From: Meghimatium bilineatum
Taxonomy: Eukaryota; Mollusca; Gastropoda; Stylommatophora; Philomycidae
Direction of reading: 5' to 3'
Length of the DNA: 64,000 bases
Assembly (NCBI GenBank): GCA_034231615.1
Contig: CM067306.1
Coordinates: 49,422,281-49,486,280, forward strand
The translations under genes and the position numbers were made by a program. This document shows positions 60,901 through 61,759 of the stretch, one piece after another. Within the stretch, counting starts at the first letter, position 1. The number at the start of each line of letters is the position of its first letter. The notes beneath the pieces were generated by a model. It was not told the origin of the DNA and made no database searches. It worked only from the letters and a program-made list of their open reading frames with translations.

Positions 60901-61759
60901 TTTCATGGGAAGAGAAGAAAACAAAAAAAGAGATCCTAACAATGCTTCATATAAAAAAAAAGAACTATTAAAGGAAATAAAGATCAAACAAATAAAGTAT
61001 TTGTAGGAAGATCTTGTTGAATACCTTACTTGAGGGTAAAGTTGAGAGGAAGTAAGCAAGAGATAAGCAGAGAAACAAGTGGGAGACTAACATCATGAGA
61101 TGGAAAGGTTACACTCTAGCAAAGTGCACCACAAAGGCAAGGACGGGATGCTGTAGGTCCGTTGCAACAAATCTTCATTGCGGAGATTTCACTTGATGAT
61201 GATGCACTGATGTAAATATTTGACAGCACAGCCTGGAACAGGATAATGGAGTTTTACTAATCACTGGAAATACACATAATAAGACACACACATTGATGTT
61301 TTGATCAAAAGACTTTTATCAAGACTACATACACAACAAAACATAACGAACATATAAGTGAGTCGTGCTACAATAAGTGCATATTGTAAATATTTAGCCC
61401 ATACATTTGACAATTTGTTTCTTCTGTACAGGTCACGGTCAGGATCATTCACACAGGACGATTATGCCAACATGCGACCGAGATGCTATAGTTTTCATCT
61501 TAACAGTGAAGGCAGAGCTGCACGAATGTCCCTGCAGCGCCGAATGCTTGCAACTGAACATGGACAGGACAGTGATTCTCAAATGTCTCCCGATAGCAGT
61601 CACTATTTGTCCGCAGAAATGAGACGGGGAAGTGTCGGAGCAAGCGTTGGCATTCACAAACATAAACAGCCGTCCATGGTTGAACGATCTCTGCCTTACA
61701 TTCGGGGAAGATCAGAATTAGACAATAGCTCTGAAGCTGAAGGACTTCCAGTGATGAAA
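19221..61759 (+). CDS. E75: E75 nuclear receptor gene (overview; 13 exons visible)
   Basis: The gene encodes an ecdysone-induced-protein-75-type nuclear receptor (NR1D class), a nuclear DNA-binding, heme-responsive transcriptional regulator related to REV-ERB. The exons spell a C4-C4 DNA-binding domain with P-box EGCKG, the T/A-box [19 protein letters not shown], and an NR ligand-domain signature [20 protein letters not shown]. The block LSPDRPGLRN and the CP..ACPLN hinge favour E75 over vertebrate REV-ERB. Exons are 89, 107, 38, 239, 168, 108, 121, 177, 85, 130, 200, 270 and 328 bp. Every intron is GT-AG and the phases match, giving ~686 codons. Cys in ACPLN and His in TLHSEK match the heme ligands known from REV-ERB. 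Exons for the N-terminal A/B region lie before 19221 and were not found. The last visible exon either stops at once or splices on beyond the window. Family assignment is very secure; exact termini are not. Confidence 0.95.
19339..19466. repeat. minisatellite, 31-bp unit (E75 intron 1)
   Basis: Four units of GATTGGTTATTGCTCCAGCA plus GTCCGTTACTT. It starts 30 bp after the exon 1 donor. Confidence 0.9.
19600..19905 (+). mobile_element. non-LTR retrotransposon C-terminal fragment
   Basis: Encodes [20 protein letters not shown] followed by [13 protein letters not shown]. This is the same block as the minus-strand relic at 45640-46030 ([20 protein letters not shown]). A 19-bp duplication lies at about 19848-19885. 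Confidence 0.7.
19972..20153. repeat. minisatellite, 36-bp unit
   Basis: Five units containing GGGTGTCCTCAGAGATTCTG and GAGTAAGCAGACATCA. The unit is a multiple of three and is open on both strands; I do not regard it as coding. Confidence 0.93.
20219..20582. repeat. minisatellite, 30-36-bp unit
   Basis: About eleven units of GATTGCAAAATTTAAATGGT plus ATGTGGTGAT. Internal GTGATG triplets vary in copy number between units. Confidence 0.93.
20590..21195. other. unassigned intronic sequence
   Basis: E75 intron 1. No gene or family recognised. G run at 21120-21132. Confidence 0.4.
21200..21275 (-). repeat. interspersed repeat I fragment
   Basis: In reverse it resembles the start of 14972-15110 (CAGGAATCACGAGCGA, then GCGCAGTGGCGTGGTTTG). 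Confidence 0.4.
21431..22057. repeat. minisatellite, ~30/38-bp unit
   Basis: About eighteen units of CAACTAATATATGTAGTC plus GCTGAGCCC. Units occur in a long form with CTTTCCCC and a short form without it. Runs of near-identical short units in the middle point to recent expansion. Confidence 0.92.
22221..23208. repeat. large degenerate minisatellite (TATGTTCTCAC)
   Basis: A ~1-kb tract built from TATGTTCTCAC-like words. It includes a higher-order ~38-bp unit, CAGTCTGCTCTTTGCCGTAT plus GTTCTCACTATGTTCT, at 22340-22580. Overlapping open frames of 100-163 codons are by-products. Confidence 0.9.
23205..23718 (+). mobile_element. RNase H retrotransposon 3' end with expanded GAA tail
   Basis: Encodes [13 protein letters not shown] (the end of RNase H), [19 protein letters not shown] and a degraded Cys-His knuckle ([13 protein letters not shown]). 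It is a more distant relative of the 326-1396 family. The 3' end (about 23655-23716) has three consecutive GAAGAAGAAGAAGATCGCA-like tail units, i.e. a tandemly amplified tail. Confidence 0.8.
24108..25140 (+). mobile_element. RNase H non-LTR retrotransposon 3' end (copy 2)
   Basis: Nearly identical to 366-1396. A 2-bp deletion at about 24429 frameshifts the start of RNase H relative to copy 1, and a TAG at about 25056 shortens the C-terminus. It keeps the catalytic TDCRS strand that copy 1 has lost. The tail is GAACGCAGAAGAAGAAGAAG. Confidence 0.9.
25141..25388. other. end of E75 intron 1
   Basis: Unique sequence ending in a pyrimidine-rich stretch and TTTTTCATCGCAG, the acceptor of exon 2. 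Confidence 0.6.
25389..25495 (+). CDS. E75: E75 exon: second zinc finger
   Basis: The acceptor is CATCGCAG and the donor is TGCAG|GTACG. It starts in phase 0 with [20 protein letters not shown] and continues [15 protein letters not shown] plus two bases of an Arg codon. It carries the rest of the P-box helix and the four cysteines of the second finger (spacing 5, 9, 2). The [15 protein letters not shown] wording is characteristic of E75/REV-ERB receptors. Confidence 0.96.
25548..25950 (+). mobile_element. non-LTR retrotransposon C-terminal fragment
   Basis: It begins 52 bp after the exon 2 donor. It encodes [10 protein letters not shown], then [12 protein letters not shown] and [20 protein letters not shown], the post-RT tail of RTE-like elements. 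It ends GAATGAATG. A shorter copy lies at 18259-18475. Confidence 0.82.
25990..26268 (+). mobile_element. SINE-B copy (near consensus)
   Basis: Full-length plus copy. Head: CCCGTGTGTTGCCGGGCCCG. Body: GGCCGAAAGGCGCAGATATC and CTGGACTACATCCTGCTAAT. Tail: GAACGAACGCAGAAGAAGAA. Good reference copy for the family. Confidence 0.9.
26440..26575 (+). repeat. repeat J copy
   Basis: Contains CACATTTCGTTGGTCGG, AGTATATAAATAGTGATCAA and ATAATCAAAAGCGTAAC. It aligns with the next copy at 26590-26815. Confidence 0.6.
26590..26815 (+). repeat. repeat J copy (longest)
   Basis: Contains AATAGAAGACCTACCAACAT, TACATTTCGTTAGTCGGCG, AGTATATAAATAGTGACCAA and CAATAATCAAACAAAAGTAA. A reversed copy is at 51612-51800. 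Confidence 0.6.
26831..27152. repeat. minisatellite, 20-bp unit (E75 intron 2)
   Basis: About sixteen units of CATAGATCTTATAGTACTGT, most differing by one or two bases. Confidence 0.95.
27300..27960 (-). mobile_element. non-LTR retrotransposon C-terminal relic with 131-bp duplication
   Basis: The minus strand encodes MERW-like, GRGRPRRRW and [18 protein letters not shown] blocks typical of post-RT tails. A 131-bp segment (27518-27648) is repeated directly at 27649-27779 with one clear mismatch. Sequence at 27820-27960 also matches 36770-36920. Confidence 0.68.
27996..28022. repeat. (TA)n microsatellite
   Basis: About thirteen TA units. Confidence 0.9.
28470..28770. mobile_element. fold-back terminal region of a Penelope-like element
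   Basis: Two arms, ~28480-28595 and ~28640-28760, are inverted copies (for example ATCTTGATAACGGCC reversed against ATTGATAAAGACC), with a ~50-bp spacer. Both arms carry the phrase GGCC/GACC-TTTT-GGTCGAAA-type followed by a GTTGATC/GTCGATC end. Such phrases occur at Penelope-like element termini. The GIY-YIG remnant next door supports the assignment. Confidence 0.6.
28830..29070 (-). mobile_element. Penelope-like GIY-YIG endonuclease relic
   Basis: The minus strand encodes [20 protein letters not shown] and, after a frameshift in an A run (about 28979-28990), [20 protein letters not shown]. The order YI.E.GR.LR.RF ... VA.HF ... H matches the C-terminal GIY-YIG domain of Penelope-like retroelements. 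It is broken and 5'-truncated. Confidence 0.6.
29115..29260 (-). mobile_element. tRNA-like SINE-C copy
   Basis: Contains AGATTTGAACTCATGACCTC (reverse of a GGTCATGAGTTCAAATCT-type B box) and TTAAGCACAAGGAGATCGGC. Nearly the same sequence recurs at 29908-30054. Confidence 0.68.
29300..29600 (-). mobile_element. non-LTR retrotransposon 3' fragment
   Basis: The minus strand encodes [20 protein letters not shown] and [19 protein letters not shown], the tail seen at 52591-52860. The 3' end carries ATGATGATGATC repeats. Confidence 0.72.
29718..30130 (+). mobile_element. tRNA-like SINE-D, split by an insertion
   Basis: The head GCGTTAGCGCAGTGGTTAGC contains a good Pol III A box. The body reads GGTACCGGATTAATCCGGGA and AAAGACTGCGAGGG. 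The 3' end (30059-30130) reads AATGTGAGATCGCTAACATC. The copy at 47530-47775 is continuous across the point where 29908-30054 interrupts this one. Confidence 0.75.
29908..30054 (-). mobile_element. tRNA-like SINE-C nested in SINE-D
   Basis: Matches 29115-29260. It sits inside SINE-D with a short CATG repeated at both junctions (29904-29907 and 30055-30058). Confidence 0.65.
30144..30620 (-). mobile_element. non-LTR RT fragment
   Basis: The minus strand encodes [13 protein letters not shown] and [20 protein letters not shown] (the catalytic ADD box). The later part has stops and [18 protein letters not shown]. It is a relative of 8538-9430. Confidence 0.75.
30974..31011 (+). CDS. E75: E75 microexon: start of C-terminal extension
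   Basis: 38-bp exon with acceptor TTTGCACAG and donor GATG|GTGAGC. It completes the split Arg codon and encodes [12 protein letters not shown] plus one base. The wording is the universal E75/REV-ERB continuation of the DNA-binding domain, and without it the flanking phases do not fit (2 bases in, 1 base out). Confidence 0.95.
31170..31490 (+). mobile_element. non-LTR retrotransposon C-terminal fragment
   Basis: Encodes [20 protein letters not shown] and [14 protein letters not shown], the widely conserved post-RT block, then degraded sequence. Confidence 0.75.
31626..31900 (+). mobile_element. SINE-B copy
   Basis: Full-length, diverged plus copy from CGCCGGGGCCGAAAGGGGAA to GAGAACTAACCCATATGAAG. 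Confidence 0.82.
31906..32338. repeat. minisatellite, ~30-bp unit, split by a SINE
   Basis: Units of AGAACTACAAGTAATATTTT plus TGTCTCCT occur at 31906-32038. They resume at 32279-32338 on the far side of the SINE-B copy. Confidence 0.85.
32039..32280 (-). mobile_element. SINE-B copy inside minisatellite
   Basis: Minus copy from AGCAGGATGTAGTCCAGAGA to GGCAACACACGGGCA. It lacks the GAACGCAGAAG tail portion. Confidence 0.85.
32531..32677 (+). mobile_element. SINE-A copy
   Basis: Plus copy starting GCCGAAGACGGATGTGTCGG and ending TTGAGTATGAACGCAC. The GAA tail has decayed. Confidence 0.82.
32699..32793 (+). mobile_element. SINE 3' fragment
   Basis: Contains GTCTGGACTGCATCCTGCC and CAGGAGTTTGAGAATAAA, the 3' part shared by SINE-A and SINE-B. 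It lies 45 bp before exon 4. Confidence 0.6.
32839..33077 (+). CDS. E75: E75 exon: C-terminal extension and hinge
   Basis: The acceptor is TTGTCTCTAG and the donor is AATATG|GTATGT. It completes the Ala codon and encodes [20 protein letters not shown], the basic A-box extension that contacts DNA 5' of the half-site in this family. The hinge follows with [28 protein letters not shown] and the end YINCPANM. With exon 5 this gives a CP..ACP doublet like the one in insect E75. Reading through the donor gives 31 more codons before a stop. Confidence 0.96.
33084..33770. repeat. minisatellite, 18-bp unit, abutting the exon 4 donor
   Basis: Built from TTGTTGTCTTTGTGGCTG, about thirty units, purest at 33240-33470 and degrading outward. 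It begins within ~10-30 bp of the splice donor. All three plus frames are open through it, giving Cys-, Leu- or Val-rich nonsense peptides. Confidence 0.93.
33776..34231 (+). mobile_element. SINE-B, split by a nested SINE-C
   Basis: Head part 33776-33821 (CCCTAAAGGGGATCAAAGAA, then TTTACCATTCAT). Body and tail 34007-34231 (TTTACCATTCATGTATGTCA through GAGAACAAACGCAGAC). The 12-bp TTTACCATTCAT is present on both sides of the insert. Confidence 0.88.
33822..34006 (+). mobile_element. tRNA-like SINE-C inserted in SINE-B
   Basis: Carries a perfect B box GGTTCGAATCC (33917-33927) and the family body ACATCTTGTTTAGAAAGTGG. It is bounded by a 12-bp target duplication. The reversed copy at 37283-37472 has the same body. 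Confidence 0.82.
34480..34690 (-). mobile_element. RNase H element Cys-His knuckle relic with tandem units
   Basis: GGGCACTCCTGAAGAATAT resembles the reverse of the EHILQ.CP coding block. It is followed by four ~38-bp units with CACATGTACACATTGCTCTG. Confidence 0.5.
34927..35115 (-). mobile_element. non-LTR element 3' end with (GAT)n tail
   Basis: Reverse of the 61004-61207 sequence: CATCATCATCATCAAG, GCAACGAAGGTTGGCTGCAA and CTCTGCCTACCTCTTGCTCG. Confidence 0.68.
35189..35392. repeat. (ATTATT)n-type microsatellite
   Basis: About 200 bp of TTATTATTATA words. All three plus frames are open by composition. Confidence 0.95.
35400..35720 (+). mobile_element. RNase H retrotransposon fragment
   Basis: Encodes [20 protein letters not shown], the HTGVxxNERAD block of RNase H, with sequence before and after in the same frame. 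It is a different family from 326-1396. Confidence 0.78.
35725..36050. other. unassigned intronic sequence
   Basis: E75 intron 4; no family recognised. Confidence 0.35.
36055..36170 (-). mobile_element. tRNA-like SINE fragment
   Basis: Resembles 12030-12138 (TTTAATTTACCCTC, then CACTTTAACCTCTTGGCCAT). The B box is degraded. Confidence 0.45.
36282..36449 (+). CDS. E75: E75 exon: start of ligand-binding domain
   Basis: The acceptor is CATTTCCACAG and the donor is CTTAAG|GTAAGT. It has 56 codons, phase 0 at both ends. It opens with [11 protein letters not shown], whose Cys corresponds to the thiolate heme ligand known in REV-ERB-beta and to CPLN of insect E75. Then [19 protein letters not shown] and [13 protein letters not shown] form helices 3-5, the nuclear-receptor LBD signature. 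Confidence 0.97.
36620..36940 (-). mobile_element. non-LTR retrotransposon relic
   Basis: Matches 27300-27960 in the same orientation (GAAGGGTGTCACTCTGGAAA, CTACCCTCATGTGTTCCTGC, GAAATGTTCTTGTTG). Heavily decayed. Confidence 0.58.
37057..37164 (+). CDS. E75: E75 exon: ligand-binding domain helices 5-6
   Basis: The acceptor is TTTGTTTGCAG and the donor is GCAACT|GTAAGT. 36 codons, phase 0/0, encoding [20 protein letters not shown] and then [28 protein letters not shown] is the conserved helix 5 of E75/REV-ERB. The following beta-turn region is variable in the family. Confidence 0.97.
37283..37472 (-). mobile_element. tRNA-like SINE-C copy
   Basis: Reverse strand has GGTTCGAATCC (37401-37411) within GATCATGGGTTCGAATCC and an A-box-like TGATCAAGCCATTT upstream. 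The body matches the nested copy at 33822-34006. Confidence 0.75.
37529..37679 (+). mobile_element. SINE-A copy, head truncated
   Basis: Plus copy from CGTGTTGTGCCATTGACGCA to GAATTCTGAAGAAGAAG. Confidence 0.8.
37702..37857 (+). mobile_element. SINE-A copy, diverged
   Basis: Plus copy from CGCCAAAGATAGGTATGTCT to GAGTGAACGCAGAAG. It is tandem with the previous copy. Confidence 0.78.
37858..37970 (+). mobile_element. RNase H retrotransposon extreme 3' end
   Basis: AAGCAAAGGTTATGGGGAAG and GACTTCATCCTTGTGATAGG match the last ~110 bp of 326-1396. It ends CTGAATGCAGAAGAAAAA and abuts the SINE-A tail directly. Confidence 0.75.
38105..38225 (+). CDS. E75: E75 exon: ligand-binding domain helices 7-9
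   Basis: The acceptor is ATCAAACACAG and the donor is CCGG|GTAAGT. It encodes [20 protein letters not shown], then [20 protein letters not shown] and one extra base. [10 protein letters not shown]...L.D.E.ALF.AVV..SP is the E75 wording. Confidence 0.97.
38360..38547 (+). mobile_element. non-LTR retrotransposon C-terminal fragment
   Basis: Encodes [26 protein letters not shown], the RYKD...W...A block after RT in many elements. It joins directly to the SINE-B head. Confidence 0.62.
38548..38814 (+). mobile_element. SINE-B copy
   Basis: Plus copy from TCAGGGCCCATAAGGGGAGC to CGTGCAAAGAAGAAG. Diverged but full length. Confidence 0.82.
38940..39428. repeat. minisatellite, ~45/57-bp unit (E75 intron 7)
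   Basis: About nine units with TTGATCACATAGAAGTTTCA and GGGAGATACTGCTCAACTAG. Long and short units differ by a GATTGGGA insertion. Confidence 0.93.
39429..39645. repeat. minisatellite, 21-bp unit
   Basis: Ten units of CTATACCATCAACTATTTTA plus T, directly abutting the previous array. Further partial units at 39680-39728 reach the exon 8 acceptor. Confidence 0.95.
39735..39911 (+). CDS. E75: E75 exon: ligand-binding domain helices 9-11
   Basis: The acceptor is CTGTTCTAG and the donor is TATTG|GTATGT. It completes Asp and encodes [56 protein letters not shown], then SI and one base. The His of TLHSEK aligns with the distal heme ligand in REV-ERB helix 11. The usual LL.F after SEK is replaced. 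If the donor is not used, the frame stops three codons on. Confidence 0.96.
40036..40470 (-). mobile_element. non-LTR retrotransposon C-terminal relic
   Basis: The minus strand encodes [20 protein letters not shown] and [21 protein letters not shown] blocks, the same family as 52591-52860. Further upstream on that strand, around 40400-40470, is the CEAWT-like coding segment. Confidence 0.75.
40475..41038. other. unassigned intronic sequence
   Basis: E75 intron 8. A short tandem phrase, AATTCGGGTAATTCAAATTC, occurs near 40495-40540. No gene. Confidence 0.4.
41040..41165 (-). mobile_element. tRNA-like SINE fragment
   Basis: The minus strand has a B-box-like GGTCCCGGGATCAATCC and an upstream GGTAGTATGGTTAGAACACC, consistent with tRNA A/B box spacing. 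Confidence 0.55.
41170..41790. other. unassigned; CCTAA-rich patch
   Basis: At 41180-41320 there are several CCTAACCC/CTAACCCTAACC-like words, possibly a degenerate telomere-like tract. The rest is AT-rich and unassigned. Confidence 0.4.
41835..42503 (-). mobile_element. repeat E, minus copy, split by SINE-A
   Basis: Reverse of repeat E. The hairpin is at 41843-41903 (GTAGATGACAGGCC and GCATGACATC). The body resumes at 42109-42503 (ATGCACCCTTTGTTGTTAGA to CTGGATCAGTAAACAACC). The gap is filled by the SINE-A copy below. Confidence 0.78.
41944..42100 (-). mobile_element. SINE-A nested in repeat E
   Basis: Minus copy from CTTCTTCAGCTTTCATTC to ACACCTGTCTTCAGTGTG. The 8-bp ATGCTTTG occurs on both sides (41935-41942 and 42101-42108), marking a target duplication. 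Confidence 0.82.
42629..42734. mobile_element. palindromic MITE K, copy 2
   Basis: The ends ATCCTTCTAAAGTGA and TCACTTTAGAAGGAT are perfect inverted repeats, with weaker complementarity extending outward (AAGACCCGTAGG-type). It aligns with 10805-10922. Confidence 0.72.
42907..43139 (+). mobile_element. tRNA-like SINE-C copy
   Basis: Contains TAGTTGTTAAGCCGTTCGTT (A-box side) and AGAGGTCACGAGTTACAATC (degraded B box), then TGTTTGTAAATTGGATATTG, the body shared with other C copies. Confidence 0.6.
43140..43679. other. unassigned, with a CTGATGA...AAAACGTC motif
   Basis: Mostly unassigned. At 43332-43365 the sequence ACTGATGAAGG, a T run, then AGTCAAAACGTCATC resembles the Penelope-terminus/hammerhead-core phrase seen elsewhere in the window. 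Confidence 0.4.
43680..43957 (-). mobile_element. SINE-B copy (near consensus)
   Basis: Minus copy with tail TTCTTCTTCTGCGTTCGTTC and head GGCCCCGGAAACACACGGGC. Confidence 0.88.
44075..44235. repeat. minisatellite, ~55-bp unit
   Basis: Three units with GTACACAAGTGTGTTCGCTT and GTATTTTGATAATTTTTTAG. Confidence 0.88.
44252..44396 (-). mobile_element. SINE-A copy, diverged
   Basis: Minus copy from GAACTCGTTCTCAAACTCCC to GATAAATCCGATATCGGTGG. Confidence 0.75.
44672..44823 (-). mobile_element. tRNA-like SINE-C copy
   Basis: Reads GCAGGAACCTGCGACCTCTT, GAGCACAAGGCAAACGGC and TTAACCACTACTACG. On the minus strand this gives an A-box-like TGGTTAAGCC and a weak B box. Confidence 0.62.
44830..45411. 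other. unassigned intronic sequence
   Basis: No gene or family recognised. Confidence 0.35.
45412..45535 (-). mobile_element. SINE-B fragment
   Basis: Minus fragment with CCGGATGTAGCCCGGAGAAT, GTCATGGTTTACAGC and TGCGATATTTGCCCCTTTCG. The head half is missing. Confidence 0.72.
45640..46030 (-). mobile_element. non-LTR retrotransposon C-terminal fragment
   Basis: The minus strand encodes [15 protein letters not shown] and [20 protein letters not shown] followed by [19 protein letters not shown]. Open for 109 codons, otherwise truncated. Confidence 0.75.
46284..46346. repeat. (TA)n microsatellite
   Basis: About 31 TA units. Confidence 0.95.
46350..47525. other. unassigned intronic sequence
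   Basis: About 1.2 kb of E75 intron 8 with no recognised gene, tandem array or repeat family. AT-rich. Confidence 0.4.
47530..47775 (+). mobile_element. tRNA-like SINE-D, uninterrupted copy
   Basis: Head GGGCCGCGTAGCACAGTGAG (A box) with GGGGTTCATTC (B box). Body GGGTACCGGATCAGTCCGGG, AAAGACTGCGACGG. 3' part AAATGTGAGATCACTAACAT. It serves as the empty-site reference for the split copy at 29718-30130. Confidence 0.78.
47920..47940. repeat. poly-T tract
   Basis: A T homopolymer of about 21 bases. Confidence 0.85.
47966..48083 (+). mobile_element. SINE-B 3' half
   Basis: Plus fragment with GATGTGTCGGGTTGAACGGT, GCAGATATCGCATGC and CAGGAGTTTGAGAACC. Confidence 0.68.
48090..48710. other. unassigned intronic sequence
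   Basis: No gene or family recognised. Confidence 0.35.
48715..49600 (+). mobile_element. non-LTR retrotransposon RT thumb to RNase H relic
   Basis: The three plus frames in turn encode [17 protein letters not shown] (after RT), MRYLGG-like, [20 protein letters not shown] and [33 protein letters not shown], then [20 protein letters not shown] follow, where RNase H begins (the usual YTDGS is YTDKH). At least four frameshifts make it a pseudogene. The family differs from all other RNase H elements here. Confidence 0.82.
49605..50108. other. unassigned intronic sequence
   Basis: AT-rich, no recognised content. Confidence 0.35.
50111..50249 (-). mobile_element. SINE-A copy, diverged
   Basis: Minus copy with CATAGCAGGACAATAGTCCT, CTAGATTTCCAGCAGCGTGT and TGACACATCCGACTTTAGC. 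Confidence 0.75.
50449..50603 (+). mobile_element. SINE-A copy (near consensus)
   Basis: Plus copy CGCCGAAGACGGATGTGTCG to GAACGCAGAAGAAGAAGAAG. It is inserted beside the phrase AAATGCTGATC, which recurs at both ends (50438-50448 and 50603-50613) as an 11-bp target duplication. Confidence 0.9.
50672..50927 (-). mobile_element. SINE-B copy
   Basis: Minus copy from TTCTTCTGCATTCGTTCTCA to GGTCTGACAACACACCGGC. Confidence 0.85.
51171..51312. repeat. minisatellite, 39-bp unit
   Basis: Three and a half units of CACTACTTGATGTCTACACT plus GTCAAACAAGTCTTATGTT. Confidence 0.93.
51375..51560 (-). mobile_element. RNase H retrotransposon C-terminal relic
   Basis: The minus strand encodes [12 protein letters not shown] and, past frameshifts, a Cys-rich [14 protein letters not shown] stretch, the position of the Cys-His knuckle in these elements. 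Confidence 0.6.
51612..51800 (-). repeat. repeat J, reverse copy
   Basis: Reverse complement of the 26590-26815 sequence: TCGTTGATCACTAATTATAT, GAGCAACGGAATGCATGGGA and TAGGTCTTCTATTTGC. Confidence 0.6.
51850..51940. repeat. minisatellite, 26-bp unit
   Basis: Three to four units of TCATTGGTCTTCTTACTAAC plus ATTTCC. Confidence 0.88.
51945..52243. other. end of E75 intron 8
   Basis: Pyrimidine-rich, including TTTGGCCTCACTCCA-like words, ending TTTTCTCCTTGCAG before exon 9. Confidence 0.5.
52244..52328 (+). CDS. E75: E75 exon: start of F region
   Basis: The acceptor is CTCCTTGCAG followed at once by CAG, a tandem NAGNAG site, so an alternative start at 52247 removes one codon. The donor is ACCAG|GTCAGA. 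It encodes [20 protein letters not shown] and FQDSLST plus two bases. Acidic and Ser-rich, with no fixed fold expected. Phase 2 in matches the one base left by exon 8. Confidence 0.8.
52396..52488 (-). mobile_element. SINE-A fragment
   Basis: Minus fragment with CAGATTTCCAGCAGGGTGTA and TCATTGTGCTGTCG. The tail half is missing. Confidence 0.55.
52591..52860 (-). mobile_element. non-LTR retrotransposon 3' end with (GAT)n tail
   Basis: The minus strand encodes [40 protein letters not shown] and a [13 protein letters not shown] end, followed by the tail ATGATGATGATG. It is the best-preserved 3' end of this family. Confidence 0.82.
53302..53457 (+). mobile_element. SINE-A copy
   Basis: Plus copy CCGCCGAAGACGGATGTGTC to GAATTAATGCTGAAG. 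AAAGGACTGTA flanks both sides (53291-53301, 53455-53465), an 11-bp target duplication. Confidence 0.88.
53621..53780 (+). mobile_element. SINE-A copy
   Basis: Plus copy CTCCGAAGACGGATGTGTCG to GAACGCTGAAGAAGAAGAAG. ATCAACT-like flanks lie on both sides (ATCAACTGATTA and ATCAACTTATTA), consistent with a target duplication. Confidence 0.88.
53839..53945. repeat. two-copy tandem duplication
   Basis: ATGAAGTCTGGCTGAGGCTT plus CACAGCCAGCTA occurs twice, ~57 bp apart. Confidence 0.8.
53985..54370 (+). mobile_element. RNase H retrotransposon relic
   Basis: Encodes [19 protein letters not shown] in one frame. After stops comes [12 protein letters not shown] sequence around TATGGTAATGAGAGAGCTGA (54192-54211), the end of RNase H. 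Broken. Confidence 0.6.
54565..54694 (+). CDS. E75: E75 exon: F region, Ser/Thr-rich
   Basis: The acceptor is TGCTCGTAG and the donor is CATCAG|GTCAGT. It completes Arg and encodes [20 protein letters not shown] then [20 protein letters not shown] and GHQ. Phase 0 out. [11 protein letters not shown] is a likely phosphorylatable Ser/Thr cluster (inference). Assignment rests on phase continuity and position. Confidence 0.85.
54768..55000. repeat. minisatellite, ~24-bp unit
   Basis: About nine units of TGCAATGATCTGCC followed by CAGGGGGCAT or ACAAAG variants. Confidence 0.85.
55386..55585 (+). CDS. E75: E75 exon: F region, Arg/Tyr-rich
   Basis: The acceptor is CATCTCAG and the donor is AACAG|GTGAGA. 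It encodes [60 protein letters not shown] and INKMAN plus two bases. Two repeats of the kind R-R-[RC]-x-T-L-D-R-D are visible ([10 protein letters not shown] and [10 protein letters not shown]). Clearly coding by composition and phase. Confidence 0.88.
55646..55770 (-). mobile_element. SINE-A copy, internal deletion
   Basis: Minus copy with TCTAAAACTCCCACTGGATA, AGATTTCCAGCAGGATGTAG and CGTCAATGGCCCGACATATC. About 30 bp in the middle is missing. Confidence 0.75.
55812..56061 (+). mobile_element. SINE-B copy, diverged
   Basis: Plus copy with AGCAATAATGGCACTTACCT, CACCCTGAAAGATAGAAATC, CCGGACTACATCCTGCTAAT and the tail ACGTAAGAAGAAGAG. Confidence 0.78.
56247..56437 (-). mobile_element. tRNA-like SINE-C copy
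   Basis: The minus strand has a perfect B box GGTTCGAATCC (56362-56372), an A-box-like TAGTGATTAAGCAATTCGC upstream, and the body ACATCTTGTTTATAAATCAA. One of the clearest C copies. Confidence 0.8.
56617..56777 (+). mobile_element. SINE-A copy
   Basis: Plus copy CCGCCGAAGATGGATGTATA to GAATGCTGAAGAAGAAG. ATACCAC(C/A)A flanks appear on both sides (56604-56611, 56775-56783). Confidence 0.85.
56858..56920 (-). mobile_element. repeat E hairpin fragment
   Basis: AATGACATGGCAATATAGTG and AAGCCTCATAGCATGTCATC match the hairpin region of repeat E in reverse. Confidence 0.6.
57115..57865. other. unassigned intronic sequence
   Basis: E75 intron 11. G/C homopolymers at about 57213 and 57253-57270, and a 26-bp direct duplication at about 57617-57660. 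No gene. Confidence 0.4.
57869..57945. repeat. (TA)n microsatellite
   Basis: About 38 TA units. Confidence 0.95.
57950..58545. other. unassigned intronic sequence
   Basis: No recognised gene or family. It becomes purine-rich toward the following array. Confidence 0.35.
58548..58930. repeat. minisatellite, ~20/40-bp unit
   Basis: Units GAGATTCAGTAAGGGAACAT and GAGATTTAGTAAGAGAGGGT alternate as a ~40-bp higher-order repeat, nearly perfect at 58618-58820 and degraded at both ends. Confidence 0.93.
59188..59457 (+). CDS. E75: E75 exon: F region, Ser/Pro-rich
   Basis: The acceptor is TTGTTTTGCAG and the donor is AATCTAG|GTGAGC. It completes Arg and encodes [80 protein letters not shown] and VSSPGSPKS plus two bases. 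There are several SP/TSP dipeptides. [10 protein letters not shown] could be a short amphipathic helix. Confidence 0.88.
59487..59660 (-). mobile_element. diverged SINE-A-like element
   Basis: Starts TCTTCTTCTTCTGCGTTCGC like a SINE tail and contains CGTTGTGCTGCAAGTTCC and TTTGCACCCCGGTTGGCC, which match the SINE-A body weakly. Confidence 0.5.
59801..59961 (+). mobile_element. SINE-A copy
   Basis: Plus copy AACTGAAGATGGATGTTTTG to GAACGTCGAAGAAGAAGAAG. Confidence 0.83.
60655..61207 (+). mobile_element. non-LTR retrotransposon RT C-terminus and 3' end
   Basis: Encodes [34 protein letters not shown], then after stops [20 protein letters not shown]. The 3' part (61004-61207) matches 5975-6155 and 34927-35115 reversed, ending GATGATGATGCA. 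It links those short repeats to their parent element. Confidence 0.8.
61432..61759 (+). CDS. E75: E75 exon: distal F region (last visible)
   Basis: The acceptor is CTTCTGTACAG. It completes Arg and encodes [100 protein letters not shown] and EAEGLPVMK. It then reaches AAA|GTGAGT, a good donor. If unspliced, the frame adds VSE and stops at TGA (61769-61771). Which applies cannot be settled inside the window. Confidence 0.88.
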
